Below, piece by piece: positions 7,452 to 17,847 of a stretch of 34,106 nt of DNA. Origin of the DNA: JAIRVZ01 sp031553755 (lineage in GTDB: Bacteria > Bacteroidota > Bacteroidia > Bacteroidales > Azobacteroidaceae); assembly GCA_031553755.1 (NCBI GenBank), contig JAVBKZ010000088.1:1-34106 (forward strand). The letters are read 5' to 3'. The notes under the pieces were generated by a model. The model saw only the letters and a program-made list of their open reading frames with translations, was not told the DNA's origin and did no database searches. A program made the position numbers and the translations under genes. Numbering within the stretch: position 1 is the first letter of the stretch; each line of letters starts with the position of its first letter.

Positions 7452-8786
7452 ATGAAAAGAATAGTCATCTTAGGAGCAGGAGAAAGCGGAGCGGGAGCGG
7501 CCGTTTTAGCCCAAAAACAAGGATTCGAAGTATTTGTTTCCGATATGTCTTTAATTAAGGACAAATACAAAGAGTTACTCAATCGATATAATATCCGTTG
7601 GGAAGAAGGAAAACATTCCGAAGAACAGATATTAAATGCCGGTGAAGTAATTAAAAGTCCCGGTATTCCAGATAAGGCTCCGGTTATTCAAAAACTGAAA
7701 GCGTTGAATATTCCGGTTATTTCGGAAATAGAATTCGCCGGAAGATATACAAAAGCGAAAACGATTTGTATTACAGGAAGTAATGGTAAAACAACCACTA
7801 CTATGCTTACCTATCATATTCTCAAAAGTGCAGGATTAAATGTAGGTTTGGCCGGAAATGTGGGAGACAGTTTAGCGTTACAAGTAGCTGAAAACAATTA
7901 CGACTATTATGTTATCGAATTAAGTAGTTTTCAGTTAGACGGAATGTATGAATTCAGGGCCGACATCGCTATCTTATTGAATATTACGCCCGACCATTTG
8001 GACCGTTACGATTATAAAATGCAAAATTATGTCGATTCTAAAATGCGTATTTTGCAAAATCAAACTCCAAATGACGCTTTTATTTATTGGAATGACGACC
8101 CAATCGTATCGCAAGAAATCGTTAAACGAAATCCTTCTATGCAACTTTTTCCTTTTTCGGAAGAAAAGAAAGAAGGAATCAAAGCATATACTGAAAATAA
8201 ACAAATTATCATAGAAACACCAAAAGGAAATTTTACGATGGAAGAAGAACTATTAGCATTGACAGGAACCCACAATCTCTACAACTCACTCGCTGCGGGA
8301 ATTGCCGCTAAATTATCCGGAATCCGCAACGAAGACATACGCAAATCTTTGAGCGATTTCAAAGGAGTAGAACACCGGTTGGAAAAAGTAGCCCGTGTGC
8401 GTGGAGTAGAATACATTAACGATTCAAAAGCAACTAACGTCAATTCTTGCTGGTATGCTTTACAAAGCATGGCGACAAAAACGATATTGATTTTGGGAGG
8501 AACCGATAAAGGAAATGATTATTCCGAAATCGAACAATTAGTAAAAGGCAAATGCCGCGCGTTGATTTTTATGGGAGTGGATAACAGTAAACTACATGAA
8601 TTTTTCGATGGTAAAATAGAAAATATTATCGATACAAATTCGATGGAAGATGCCGTGAAGCAAGCCTATAAAATAGCAGAAAAGGGAGATACTGTTTTGT
8701 TGTCCCCTTGTTGCGCCAGTTTCGATTTATTCAAGAATTACGAAGACAGAGGGAAGCAGTTTAAGGATTGTGTAAGAAGACTTTAA
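7452..8786 (+). CDS. murD: UDP-N-acetylmuramoyl-L-alanine--D-glutamate ligase MurD
   Basis: MurD adds D-glutamate to UDP-MurNAc-L-Ala in the cytoplasm. The 444-residue length matches the family. An N-terminal Rossmann-like part begins MKRIVILGAGESGAG; the ATP loop is G109-S-N-G-K-T-T115, followed by NITPDHLDRYD and, in the C-terminal domain, LLSPCCASFDLFKNYEDRG, which is diagnostic for MurD. The start at 7452 is the first ATG after the hairpin element. Palindromic elements lie on both sides, so it may be expressed as a separately tuned segment of the operon. Confidence 0.97.
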   Translation: MKRIVILGAGESGAGAAVLAQKQGFEVFVSDMSLIKDKYKELLNRYNIRWEEGKHSEEQILNAGEVIKSPGIPDKAPVIQKLKALNIPVISEIEFAGRYTKAKTICITGSNGKTTTTMLTYHILKSAGLNVGLAGNVGDSLALQVAENNYDYYVIELSSFQLDGMYEFRADIAILLNITPDHLDRYDYKMQNYVDSKMRILQNQTPNDAFIYWNDDPIVSQEIVKRNPSMQLFPFSEEKKEGIKAYTENKQIIIETPKGNFTMEEELLALTGTHNLYNSLAAGIAAKLSGIRNEDIRKSLSDFKGVEHRLEKVARVRGVEYINDSKATNVNSCWYALQSMATKTILILGGTDKGNDYSEIEQLVKGKCRALIFMGVDNSKLHEFFDGKIENIIDTNSMEDAVKQAYKIAEKGDTVLLSPCCASFDLFKNYEDRGKQFKDCVRRL

Positions 8787-8861
8787 TAGCTGATAGCTGA
8801 CAACTGATAGTTAATCTATTTCATTGTCAACTATCAATTCTCAACTATCAATTCTCAACTA
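8787..8861. repeat. Iterated palindromic element, murD/ftsW junction
   Basis: The right half contains a 14-bp unit CAACTATCAATTCT at 8828-8841 and 8842-8855, with a partial third copy CAACTA at 8856-8861. The left half (from 8787) has reverse-complement units such as TGATAGCTGACAACTGATAG. The element starts directly after the murD stop and ends 6 bp before the ftsW ATG. Confidence 0.8.
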
Positions 8862-8867
8862 TTTATT

Positions 8868-10133
8868 ATGGATTTTATCAACAAAATATTCAGAGGCGAC
8901 AGGGTGATATGGATGATATTCCTATTCTTATGCCTGATTTCGGTAGTAGAAGTATTCAGCGCGTCAAGTACGTTGGCATACCGGCGCAATTATTGGGAAC
9001 CCATCATGCGGCATACCATGTTTTTATTGACAGGTGTAGGAGTTGTATTGTTATGTCACAGCATTAAACCCAAATATTTTTCGGTGCTTATTTTTCTACT
9101 TCCCCTTTCTATTTTGTTACTGTTAGTTACAAAATTATTTGGAACTTCAGTCAATGGAGCCGACCGTTGGCTATCGGTTGGAGGCATATCTTTTCAACCT
9201 TCAGAATTAGCGAAATTGGCGCTGATAGGAACAACTGCTTTCATATTAGGTAAAACAAAAGATGAAAAAGGAGACAAAAGGTTCAAATGGATAGTAATAG
9301 CCGCAAGCATTACGTGTAGTATCATTTTAATTGATAACTTTTCTACGGCCGCCTTACTCTTAGGAATTATTTTCATGATGATGTTTATCGGGAATATTCC
9401 CTTAAAAAAATTAGGAAAATTATTACTTGTATTGTTTATATTGCTTGCATTATTCATATCTTTTTTGGTATTCGTTCCCGAATCTACAATGGAAAAAGTT
9501 TTTCCTCGCGGAACTACATGGAAAGAACGCATCAAAGATTTCAATCACAAAGAAAACATTCCGTATGATTCACCGGAATTCAAAATCAATGACGATAATT
9601 ATCAGGTATCACATGGAAAAATAGCCGTATCCCGAGGAGAAATTTTCGGAGTAATGCCCGGAAACAGCCAGGAACGTGATTATCTTCCTCAGGCCTATTC
9701 CGACTTTATTTTTGCGATTATCATTGAAGAATTAGGATTGATCGGAGGATTTGGCGTTTTATTCCTATATGTCATTTTATTGATTAGGGCGGGAATCATC
9801 GCCGGAAGATGCGAAAAATTGTTCCCAAAACTGTTGGTATTAGGCTCCGCTCTACTTATCGTAACACAAGCTTTTGCCAATATGATGGTAGCCGTCAACC
9901 TGATTCCGGTAACCGGACAACCATTGCCACTCATTAGCCGGGGAGGAACTGCAACCGTTATTACCTGTGTATACTTCGGAATCATATTGAGTGTAAGCCG
10001 TTTTGAAAATCCGAAAGGAATCGAACGTGAAGCGGAGATATTATCAGAAGCGGAATTAGAAGCGCAACGAATCAAATCAATCGAAAATGAAGTCGCGATT
10101 GTAGAAGAGAATATAAATGCAGGAGAGTTCTAA
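8868..10133 (+). CDS. ftsW: Septal peptidoglycan glycosyltransferase FtsW
   Basis: FtsW is the SEDS-family polymerase that makes septal glycan strands from lipid II together with FtsI. The 421-residue protein is rich in membrane segments. It carries SEDS hallmarks: NGADRWLSVGGISFQPSELA in the first half and NLIPVTGQPLPLISRGGTA starting at residue 344. The C-terminal tail (after about 385) is charged and cytoplasmic. It is cotranscribed with murD and murG by orientation and spacing, with repeat elements on both sides. Confidence 0.97.
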   Translation: MDFINKIFRGDRVIWMIFLFLCLISVVEVFSASSTLAYRRNYWEPIMRHTMFLLTGVGVVLLCHSIKPKYFSVLIFLLPLSILLLLVTKLFGTSVNGADRWLSVGGISFQPSELAKLALIGTTAFILGKTKDEKGDKRFKWIVIAASITCSIILIDNFSTAALLLGIIFMMMFIGNIPLKKLGKLLLVLFILLALFISFLVFVPESTMEKVFPRGTTWKERIKDFNHKENIPYDSPEFKINDDNYQVSHGKIAVSRGEIFGVMPGNSQERDYLPQAYSDFIFAIIIEELGLIGGFGVLFLYVILLIRAGIIAGRCEKLFPKLLVLGSALLIVTQAFANMMVAVNLIPVTGQPLPLISRGGTATVITCVYFGIILSVSRFENPKGIEREAEILSEAELEAQRIKSIENEVAIVEENINAGEF

Positions 10134-10220
10134 TTAGTGGACAAGTTAACAAGTGGACAAAGTAAACGAGCAAAATAAAGCTTATCCTTGTCAACTCGTC
10201 AACTCGTCAACTCGTCAACT
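10134..10220. repeat. Iterated palindromic element, ftsW/murG junction
   Basis: Three perfect tandem copies of CAACTCGT occupy 10192-10199, 10200-10207 and 10208-10215, followed by CAACTAAAT. The left arm from 10134 (TTAGTGGACAAGTTAACAAG and onward) is an imperfect reverse complement. It starts directly after the ftsW stop and ends 7 bp before the murG ATG at 10228. Reading through it creates a false N-terminal extension of MurG from 10153. Confidence 0.85.
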
Positions 10221-10227
10221 AAATTAT

Positions 10228-11325
10228 ATGAAAAAAGTTATCATCAGCGGAGGAGGAACCGGAGGACACATTTTTCCGGCCATATCCATAGCAAACGCAA
10301 TAAAAGCAAGATATCCTGAAGTAGAAATACTTTTTGTCGGAGCGGAGAACCGTATGGAAATGGAGCGAGTTCCACAAGCGGGATATGAGATTGTCGGATT
10401 ACCTATAGCTGGATTTGACCGAAAAAATTTGTTTAAAAATATCGCTGTATTATTTAAATTGGCAAAAAGTATATTGAAAGCTCGTAAAACAGTCCGCGAT
10501 TTCAAACCCGAAATTGCGATTGGAGTCGGCGGATATGCAAGTGGACCAACATTGAAAGCAGCTAACCAAATGGATATTCCTACGCTAATTCAGGAACAAA
10601 ATTCTTACGCGGGAGTAACAAATAAACTTTTGGCGCAAAAAGCATGCAAAATTTGTGTTGCTTATGATGGAATGGAACAATTTTTTCCGAAAGATAAGAT
10701 TGTATTGACAGGAAATCCTGTTCGTCAGGATTTGAAATGTTCGGAAGAAAAAAGAAAAGAAGCGTATGAATATTTCAATTTAGACCCGAACAAAAAAACA
10801 ATTTTGGTGTTGGGAGGTAGTCTTGGAGCTCGCACAATGAATTTGTGCATGATTGCAGGATTGGAAAAAATAAAAAAATCCGATGTACAATTCATTTGGC
10901 AATCGGGGAAATATTATTACCAACAATCGGAAAAAAGTTTGTTTACTTATACTGATTTACCTTTGCATTTGTCTGAATTTATTTCACGTATGGATTTGGC
11001 ATATTCCGTTGCGGACCTGATAATTTCCCGCGCAGGGGCAGGTTCTATTTCAGAATTTTGCATGTTAGGCAAACCTGTCGTTTTAGTACCTTCTCCAAAC
11101 GTGGCGGAAGATCATCAAACGAAAAACGCGATGTCGTTGGTTCATAAAAACGCGGCAGTGATGATTGCCGACAAAGACGCAGAAAAACTATTGATAGATA
11201 AATCGTTGGAGCTTATTCATGACAATGATGCCTTACAAACATTAAGTCAAAATATTTTGAAATTAGCATTACCTGATGCAGCAAACAGTATTGTCGATGA
11301 AATTGAAAAAATAGTGAGGAAATAA
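10228..11325 (+). CDS. murG: UDP-GlcNAc--lipid I GlcNAc transferase MurG
   Basis: MurG adds GlcNAc to lipid I, giving lipid II, at the inner face of the inner membrane. The 365-residue protein starts MKKVIISGGGTGGHIFPAI with the GGTGGH loop near residues 9-14. It has GVGGYASGP (acceptor side), TGNPVR, the UDP-binding region with SRAGAGSISEF, and EDHQTKNA. An in-frame start at 10153 exists, but its 25 extra residues are encoded by the iterated repeat before the gene, while 10228 matches the family N-terminus exactly. The next conserved dcw gene, murC, is displaced 1.4 kb by an unrelated ATPase gene. Confidence 0.97.
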   Translation: MKKVIISGGGTGGHIFPAISIANAIKARYPEVEILFVGAENRMEMERVPQAGYEIVGLPIAGFDRKNLFKNIAVLFKLAKSILKARKTVRDFKPEIAIGVGGYASGPTLKAANQMDIPTLIQEQNSYAGVTNKLLAQKACKICVAYDGMEQFFPKDKIVLTGNPVRQDLKCSEEKRKEAYEYFNLDPNKKTILVLGGSLGARTMNLCMIAGLEKIKKSDVQFIWQSGKYYYQQSEKSLFTYTDLPLHLSEFISRMDLAYSVADLIISRAGAGSISEFCMLGKPVVLVPSPNVAEDHQTKNAMSLVHKNAAVMIADKDAEKLLIDKSLELIHDNDALQTLSQNILKLALPDAANSIVDEIEKIVRK

Positions 11326-11348
11326 ATTATTCGTCAAGAAAAATGTAT

Positions 11349-11356
11349 TATTTTTG
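11349..11356 (+). promoter_or_regulatory. Bacteroidota -7 box upstream of the ATPase gene
   Basis: TATTTTTG matches the consensus TAnnTTTG perfectly and lies 39 bp before the ATPase ATG at 11396. No clear -33 TTTG was found. It suggests that the inserted ATPase gene, and perhaps murC-ftsZ downstream, have their own promoter. Confidence 0.4.
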
Positions 11357-11364
11357 CATTTTTA

Positions 11365-11423
11365 GGAACGAATAAATGTATTTGAATTACACTTTATGGA
11401 ACGAAAGATTGTATTTGAATTAC
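11365..11423 (+). repeat. Imperfect 25/26-bp direct repeat straddling the ATPase start
   Basis: Copy 1 (11365-11390) begins GGAACGAATAAATGTATTTG and ends AATTAC. Copy 2 (11399-11423) begins GGAACGAAAGATTGTATTTG and ends AATTAC. The second copy is the first eight codons of the ATPase gene. Only a few central bases and one indel differ. Confidence 0.7.
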
Positions 11424-12691
11424 TGAATTGGAAAAATTCGACCGACCGTCTACCTCTTGTATTGCATGGAGCAAGGCAAGTAGGTAAGACTTTTACGGTT
11501 TCTGAATTCGGTAAACAATATTATCCCCATTTTGTGTATTTCAACTTTGAAGCCAATGATAGATTAAAACAATTATTCGAAAATGATTTATCTCCAAACC
11601 GGATTATAAAAGAACTTTCTATTTTATCGAACGAACCGATTATAGAACATTCAACCCTCATCTTTTTTGATGAAATTCAAGCATGTGAAAGAGCGCTTAC
11701 CTCGCTGAAGTATTTTGCGGAAGAAACACCCAATTATCACATCATAGTTGCCGGAAGTCTTTTAGGAGTAGCAATCAATCGAGAAAAATATTCTTTTCCA
11801 GTTGGAAAAGTTACTATAAAAACCATGTTTCCGATGGATTTTGAGGAATTTTTATGGGCAATGGGAAAAAAAGAAGCTTCGGAAATAATAAACGATTCGT
11901 ATTCAAACAATGCTCCTTGTTCTATACATGATTATTTGTTGGATTTATACCGACTTTATCTTTGTATAGGAGGAATGCCGAAAGTTTTACATAATTATTT
12001 GGAAAACAATGACTTCGATAAAGTAGACATCATACAAAGGGATATTATTGATTCATATATTGCGGATATGGTAAAATATACTTCCCAATCAGAATCAATT
12101 AAATTAATAATGGCATATAATTCGATTCCGGCTCAATTAGCAAAGGAAAATAAAAAATTTCAATTTAAATTGATTAAATCCGGAGCCAGGGCAAATCAAT
12201 ATGAAACGGCTTTGGAATGGCTTTGTGCATCGGGAGTTACCAATAAATGTACAAAAGTGACACAAGGAAAATTTCCGTTATCCCTTTTTGCCGAACATTC
12301 ATTTTTTAAGTTATATTTGAGTGATGTTGGACTGTTGCGTAATCGTTATGGTATTTCTCCGAATATTATACTGGCTCAACAAGAAAATATGGAACATATC
12401 AAAGGTACATTGGCGGAAAATTATGTTTCAAATGCGCTAAAAACAAACAAACTGCATAACTTTTATTGGGAATCGGAAGGAAAGGCCGAATTAGATTTCG
12501 TCATTCAAACACCTCAGGGAACATGTATCCCTATAGAAGTAAAATCTTCAAACAACGTAAAAGCGAAAAGTCTCAAAGAATTTGTAAATAAATATAATCC
12601 ACCATATTCGATTCGTGTATCTACCAAAAATTTTGGTTTTGAAAATAATATAAAATCAGTTCCATTGTATGCTTGTTGGTGTATAAAATAA
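11396..12691 (+). CDS. AAA family ATPase with DUF4143 / nuclease-fold C-terminus
   Basis: This 431-residue protein belongs to the widespread AAA_14-DUF4143 family. The Walker A loop is G25-A-R-Q-V-G-K-T32 and Walker B is LIFFDEIQ (D92, E93). The C-terminal DUF4143 part carries a PD-(D/E)xK-like signature: E365-L-D367 ... E381-V-K383. The molecular role of the family is not established; members are accessory, often multicopy and mobile in Bacteroidota genomes. It is not a dcw gene, yet sits between murG and murC in the same orientation with its own -7 box and a direct repeat at its start, which suggests insertion. The reading frame is intact. Confidence 0.9.
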   Translation: MERKIVFELLNWKNSTDRLPLVLHGARQVGKTFTVSEFGKQYYPHFVYFNFEANDRLKQLFENDLSPNRIIKELSILSNEPIIEHSTLIFFDEIQACERALTSLKYFAEETPNYHIIVAGSLLGVAINREKYSFPVGKVTIKTMFPMDFEEFLWAMGKKEASEIINDSYSNNAPCSIHDYLLDLYRLYLCIGGMPKVLHNYLENNDFDKVDIIQRDIIDSYIADMVKYTSQSESIKLIMAYNSIPAQLAKENKKFQFKLIKSGARANQYETALEWLCASGVTNKCTKVTQGKFPLSLFAEHSFFKLYLSDVGLLRNRYGISPNIILAQQENMEHIKGTLAENYVSNALKTNKLHNFYWESEGKAELDFVIQTPQGTCIPIEVKSSNNVKAKSLKEFVNKYNPPYSIRVSTKNFGFENNIKSVPLYACWCIK

Positions 12692-12708
12692 AAACGAAAC
12701 AGAACATT

Positions 12709-14199
<1,491 letters not shown>

Positions 14200-14247
14200 A
14201 ATTTATATAAAACTATAAAGCCCTCTTCAGGGGGTTGGGGTAAAATT

Positions 14248-14979
14248 ATGTTCAAAAAAATAGTAATCATATTATTTTCAATCTCACTCGCGGGATATAT
14301 TCTGTTCTCAATTTTCTTTTTAAATAAGAAAGTCGATGGAGGTATTTGTAAAAATGTTGACGTAGTTGTTGTCGATACATTAAAAAGTCATTTCATCGGA
14401 AAAAAAGACGTGGAAAACATGCTTAAAAAAGCAGGTGTTGTTGCTGTCGGAAAAAATATGAATGAAATAAATACCTCCTTGATTGAAAATAAATTAGAAG
14501 AAAATCAACTCATAAAAAAGGCTGAATGTTATAAAACTCCGGGAGGAACATTGAAAATCGAAATCTTCCAAAAAGTGCCAATCATGCGGGTTATAGCCAC
14601 ATCTGGAAACTACTATATCGACAACGAAGGAACGATTATGCCTCCATCCGAAAACTTTTCGGCATATCTACCTTTAGTTACAGGAAATGTAGAAAAAAGC
14701 TTCGCGACAACTAAGTTATACGAATTTGCGTTATTTTTGCAAAATAATCAATATTGGGATTCACAAATCGAACAAATTTATGTAAATTCCAATAAAGAAA
14801 TTGAACTGACTTCGCGTATCGGAAATTTCCAAATCATTCTTGGTGACTTAGACAATTACAAAGAAAATTTGGAAAAACTAAAACTTTTTTACGAAAAAGG
14901 ATTAAATGAAGTGGGTTGGAACAGGTATTCCGTCATCAACTTAAAATATAAAAATCAGGTGGTATGTACGAAAAAATAA
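14248..14979 (+). CDS. ftsQ: Cell division protein FtsQ
   Basis: FtsQ is a single-pass divisome protein with a periplasmic POTRA domain. The 243-residue protein has an N-terminal membrane helix (about residues 4-25, IVIILFSISLAGYILFSIFF), then a POTRA-like part where SHFIGKKDVENMLKKAG precedes a region with KIEIFQKVPIMRVIA, the typical end of the POTRA domain. NYYIDNEGTIMP is also usual for FtsQ. Position before ftsA supports the call. The last 16 bp overlap the ftsA start, so translation is probably coupled. Confidence 0.93.
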   Translation: MFKKIVIILFSISLAGYILFSIFFLNKKVDGGICKNVDVVVVDTLKSHFIGKKDVENMLKKAGVVAVGKNMNEINTSLIENKLEENQLIKKAECYKTPGGTLKIEIFQKVPIMRVIATSGNYYIDNEGTIMPPSENFSAYLPLVTGNVEKSFATTKLYEFALFLQNNQYWDSQIEQIYVNSNKEIELTSRIGNFQIILGDLDNYKENLEKLKLFYEKGLNEVGWNRYSVINLKYKNQVVCTKK

Positions 14980-16349
14980 ACTCCGAATACATTGCGGCTT
15001 TAGACCTTGGAACGTCTAAAATAATCGCGGCCGCGTGTGCGAAAAACAAGGATAAAGGCATATCTGCAATTGCTTTGGAACAAGAAAATTCCGAAACATG
15101 TATCCGCCGCGGATGTGTTTATAATGTAGATGAAGCAAGTAAAAAAATCTCGAACCTAATCAGGGAACTCAATAAAAAACTTCCACAACCTATCGAAAAA
15201 ATTTATGTCGGTATAGGTGGGCAATCTCTGAAAACGGAAACTTATGCCGTTTACATCGACAATCCGATGGAAACTCCTGTTTCGGAAACGATGGTTCAAT
15301 CTCTTTTAGATAAATGCAAAGAATATAAACCTGATTTTTTCGATGTATTGGATATTGTTTCTCCGGAATATTTTTTAGACGGAAGACCGGAAAAAAAACC
15401 TGTAGGTATCCGTTGTAAAAAAATAGAAGCTCGTTTCCAACTCATACTGGGGCGCCCTTCTATCAAACGCAACCTGCAAACCTGCATTGCTGAAAACAAC
15501 AAAATAGAAATAGCCGGATATATCATCAGTCCATTGGCAGTAGCCGACGCTATATTGACCGATACTGAAAAAAATCTGGGATGCGCCTTGATAGAATTCG
15601 GAGCGGGAGTCACTTATTTATCTGTATACAAAGATGGATTTCTCAAATATTTGGCAACCATTCCATTAGGAGGAAATGTAATCACAAAAGACATTTGCAG
15701 CTTGAATATTCCTGAAGATGAAGCTGAGAATTTAAAAATAAAATACGGAAGCGCTTTTGTGGAAGCAAATAGCGACGATTCGAAATTAACCATCAAACTA
15801 TCACAAACCAACCATTATCAAAAAACAATAGAAGTAGAAGAATTAAACAACATTATAGAATCGCGCGTCGATGAGATTTTAGCCAATGTAAATCATCAAA
15901 TTGAAATATCAGGATATTCGGGAAGTCTTGGAGCCGGAATCATCATTACCGGAGGAGGAGCTTCCTTGAAAAATTTGCCTGAAAGTGTTGAAGATAAAAC
16001 AAAACAGAAAGCACGAATTATTAGTCCCGAAAAATCGTTACTCCTATCAACAGAAAAAACACATTTTTCATTTAATAAATTAGGAAAGGAAGAAATTATC
16101 GGATTATTACATCTCGGAAAGGAAAATTGCGGCAAGGTTGTAAAACAAACAATAACAGAACCGGGGCCGGGAATTTTTAAACAAGAAGAAATTGAAGTAA
16201 AAAAAGCGGAACCGACTACATCTCAAGGAAATAAAGAAAGAGGGGGACGAAAAGAACCGGAACCTCCTAAACCAAAAGGGCCGGGATTTTTTGAAAAAAT
16301 CAAAGGTACAGTTGAAGGTTTTTCAAAAAACCTTTTTGAAGAAGAATAA
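14964..16349 (+). CDS. ftsA: Cell division actin homologue FtsA
   Basis: FtsA tethers FtsZ filaments to the membrane. The 461-residue protein begins with the actin-fold phosphate loop region YIAALDLGTSKI (about residues 9-20) and has IYVGIGGQSLKTE (1C domain start), ALIEFGAGVTYLSVYKDG and the adenosine motif IIITGGGASLKNLP. After a proline/charge-rich linker, the C-terminus GPGFFEKIKGTVEGFSKNLF forms an amphipathic helix, the membrane-targeting segment typical of FtsA. It overlaps ftsQ by 16 bp, and ftsZ starts 31 bp downstream. Confidence 0.97.
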   Translation: MYEKINSEYIAALDLGTSKIIAAACAKNKDKGISAIALEQENSETCIRRGCVYNVDEASKKISNLIRELNKKLPQPIEKIYVGIGGQSLKTETYAVYIDNPMETPVSETMVQSLLDKCKEYKPDFFDVLDIVSPEYFLDGRPEKKPVGIRCKKIEARFQLILGRPSIKRNLQTCIAENNKIEIAGYIISPLAVADAILTDTEKNLGCALIEFGAGVTYLSVYKDGFLKYLATIPLGGNVITKDICSLNIPEDEAENLKIKYGSAFVEANSDDSKLTIKLSQTNHYQKTIEVEELNNIIESRVDEILANVNHQIEISGYSGSLGAGIIITGGGASLKNLPESVEDKTKQKARIISPEKSLLLSTEKTHFSFNKLGKEEIIGLLHLGKENCGKVVKQTITEPGPGIFKQEEIEVKKAEPTTSQGNKERGGRKEPEPPKPKGPGFFEKIKGTVEGFSKNLFEEE

Positions 16350-16380
16350 AATATAAGGACAAAAATAAAATAAATCAATT

Positions 16381-17685
16381 ATGGAAGATACTCTTTTAAA
16401 TTTTGATTACCCCACAGCAACTCCTTCCATCATCAAAGTGATTGGAGTAGGAGGAGGAGGAGGAAACGCCGTCAGGCACATGTATCGAAAAGGAATACAT
16501 GATGTGACTTTTGTCCTTTGTAACACAGATAATCAAGCCCTGATAAAAAGCGAAATTCCGACAAAACTCCAATTAGGAAGAAATATCACCAAAGGATTAG
16601 GAGCCGGAAACCGTCCGTTAGTAGCTAAACAAGCTGCCGAGGAAAGTGCTGAAGACATCAAAAAGCTATTAGATGATGGAACCGAAATGGTTTTCGTAAC
16701 TGCCGGAATGGGAGGAGGAACCGGAACCGGAGCCGCTCCTGTCGTTGCTAAAATAGCCAAAGAAATGAATATCCTGACGGTTGGAATCGTAACGATTCCT
16801 TTCGTTTTCGAAGGAGAGAAAAAAATATTGCAAGCGCTCAACGGCGTAGAAGAAATAAGTAAAAATGTAGACGCGTTGTTGGTTATCAACAATCAACGTT
16901 TGTTCGACATATACCAAGACTTATCCATTTTGGACGCTTTCGGAAAAGCCGATGACACACTTACAGTCGCCGCAAAAAGTATCGCCGAAATCATCACGCT
17001 CCCCGGATATATCAACCTCGATTTCGCTGATGTAAAAACAATCCTGAAAGAAGGTGGAGTCGCCATCATGAGCAGCGGAACAGGAATCGGAGCAAACAGA
17101 ATCGGTAAAGCGATTGAAAACACATTACATTCTCCATTGTTGAATAACAACGACATATTCAACGCGAAAAAAATATTGTTCAACATATCTTCAAGCAAAG
17201 AACACCAACTTGGAGTCGAAGAAATGAGCAGCGTCCAGAACTTCATGGTGAAATTCGGCAAAGATATTGAAGTGATTTGGGGAGCCGCGATAGACGATAC
17301 TTTAGGAGAAGAAGTGAAAATCACAATTTTAGCTACCGGATTCGGCATGGATAACGTTCCGATGATGAATGAAAACTACCGGATGAAACGGGAAATCCTT
17401 TCAAAAGAACAAGAAGAAGAAGAAAGGAAAGCCAAAGAACTTATCGACAAGTATTATCCGAAAGATCAATTGAAAAATATGGGTAAAAAAGCTCGTCCCA
17501 AACCTTTTATCTTTTCCGTTGAACAATTAAACGATGACAGCGTTATAGAAGTGATAATAAACAATCCGACTTACAACCGTGAACCGGATATTATCAAACA
17601 ATTAGAAAAAAATATGGAAAAAGAATTATCAGAGGATAATGCTGCGCATACTGAAATTTCAGGAAAAAATTATATTAGTTTTTAA
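16381..17685 (+). CDS. ftsZ: Cell division tubulin homologue FtsZ
   Basis: FtsZ polymerises with GTP into the Z-ring that recruits the divisome. The 434-residue protein has VIGVGGGGGNAV near residues 21-32, the tubulin signature G111-G-G-T-G-T-G117, and the T7-loop region PGYINLDFADVKTIL. A charged helix (SKEQEEEERKAKELIDKYY) follows the GTPase core, and the C-terminal tail ends GKNYISF. The tail is where FtsA and other partners bind in known systems. It closes the dcw run; no strong terminator hairpin is visible after it. Confidence 0.98.
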   Translation: MEDTLLNFDYPTATPSIIKVIGVGGGGGNAVRHMYRKGIHDVTFVLCNTDNQALIKSEIPTKLQLGRNITKGLGAGNRPLVAKQAAEESAEDIKKLLDDGTEMVFVTAGMGGGTGTGAAPVVAKIAKEMNILTVGIVTIPFVFEGEKKILQALNGVEEISKNVDALLVINNQRLFDIYQDLSILDAFGKADDTLTVAAKSIAEIITLPGYINLDFADVKTILKEGGVAIMSSGTGIGANRIGKAIENTLHSPLLNNNDIFNAKKILFNISSSKEHQLGVEEMSSVQNFMVKFGKDIEVIWGAAIDDTLGEEVKITILATGFGMDNVPMMNENYRMKREILSKEQEEEERKAKELIDKYYPKDQLKNMGKKARPKPFIFSVEQLNDDSVIEVIINNPTYNREPDIIKQLEKNMEKELSEDNAAHTEISGKNYISF

Positions 17686-17766
17686 GAATGAATAAAAAAA
17701 AACGTTGATTCTATTGAAGATTTTAGGGTTTATATAGATTAAATTTTATACTATATTGCGCTCATG

Positions 17767-17774
17767 TATCTTTG
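17767..17774 (+). promoter_or_regulatory. Bacteroidota -7 box upstream of yqeY
   Basis: TATCTTTG is a perfect TAnnTTTG match in the 162-bp gap after ftsZ, 73 bp before the yqeY start. It suggests transcription independent of the dcw operon. No convincing -33 element is seen. Confidence 0.45.
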
Positions 17775-17847
17775 TAGAATTGAATGTTAATTAGTTTATT
17801 CATCATTAAAAAATTAAACGTATTGATAAATAATAATTAAAAATTTC

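Noticed and set aside
10192..10219. Regular tandem repeats before murG that might look like a CRISPR array
   Set aside because: The unit is only 8 bp with no spacers, and it is one arm of a hairpin.
10153..10227. N-terminal extension of MurG from a start at 10153
   Set aside because: The 25 residues are translated repeat sequence; the family N-terminus begins at 10228.
12673..12708. Upstream start for MurC overlapping the ATPase gene
   Set aside because: The extra 12 residues are not like MurC, and the ATG at 12709 gives the standard N-terminus.
16533..17348. Long minus-strand frames opposite ftsZ
   Set aside because: They are antisense shadows of the ftsZ coding frame with low-complexity composition and no domain.
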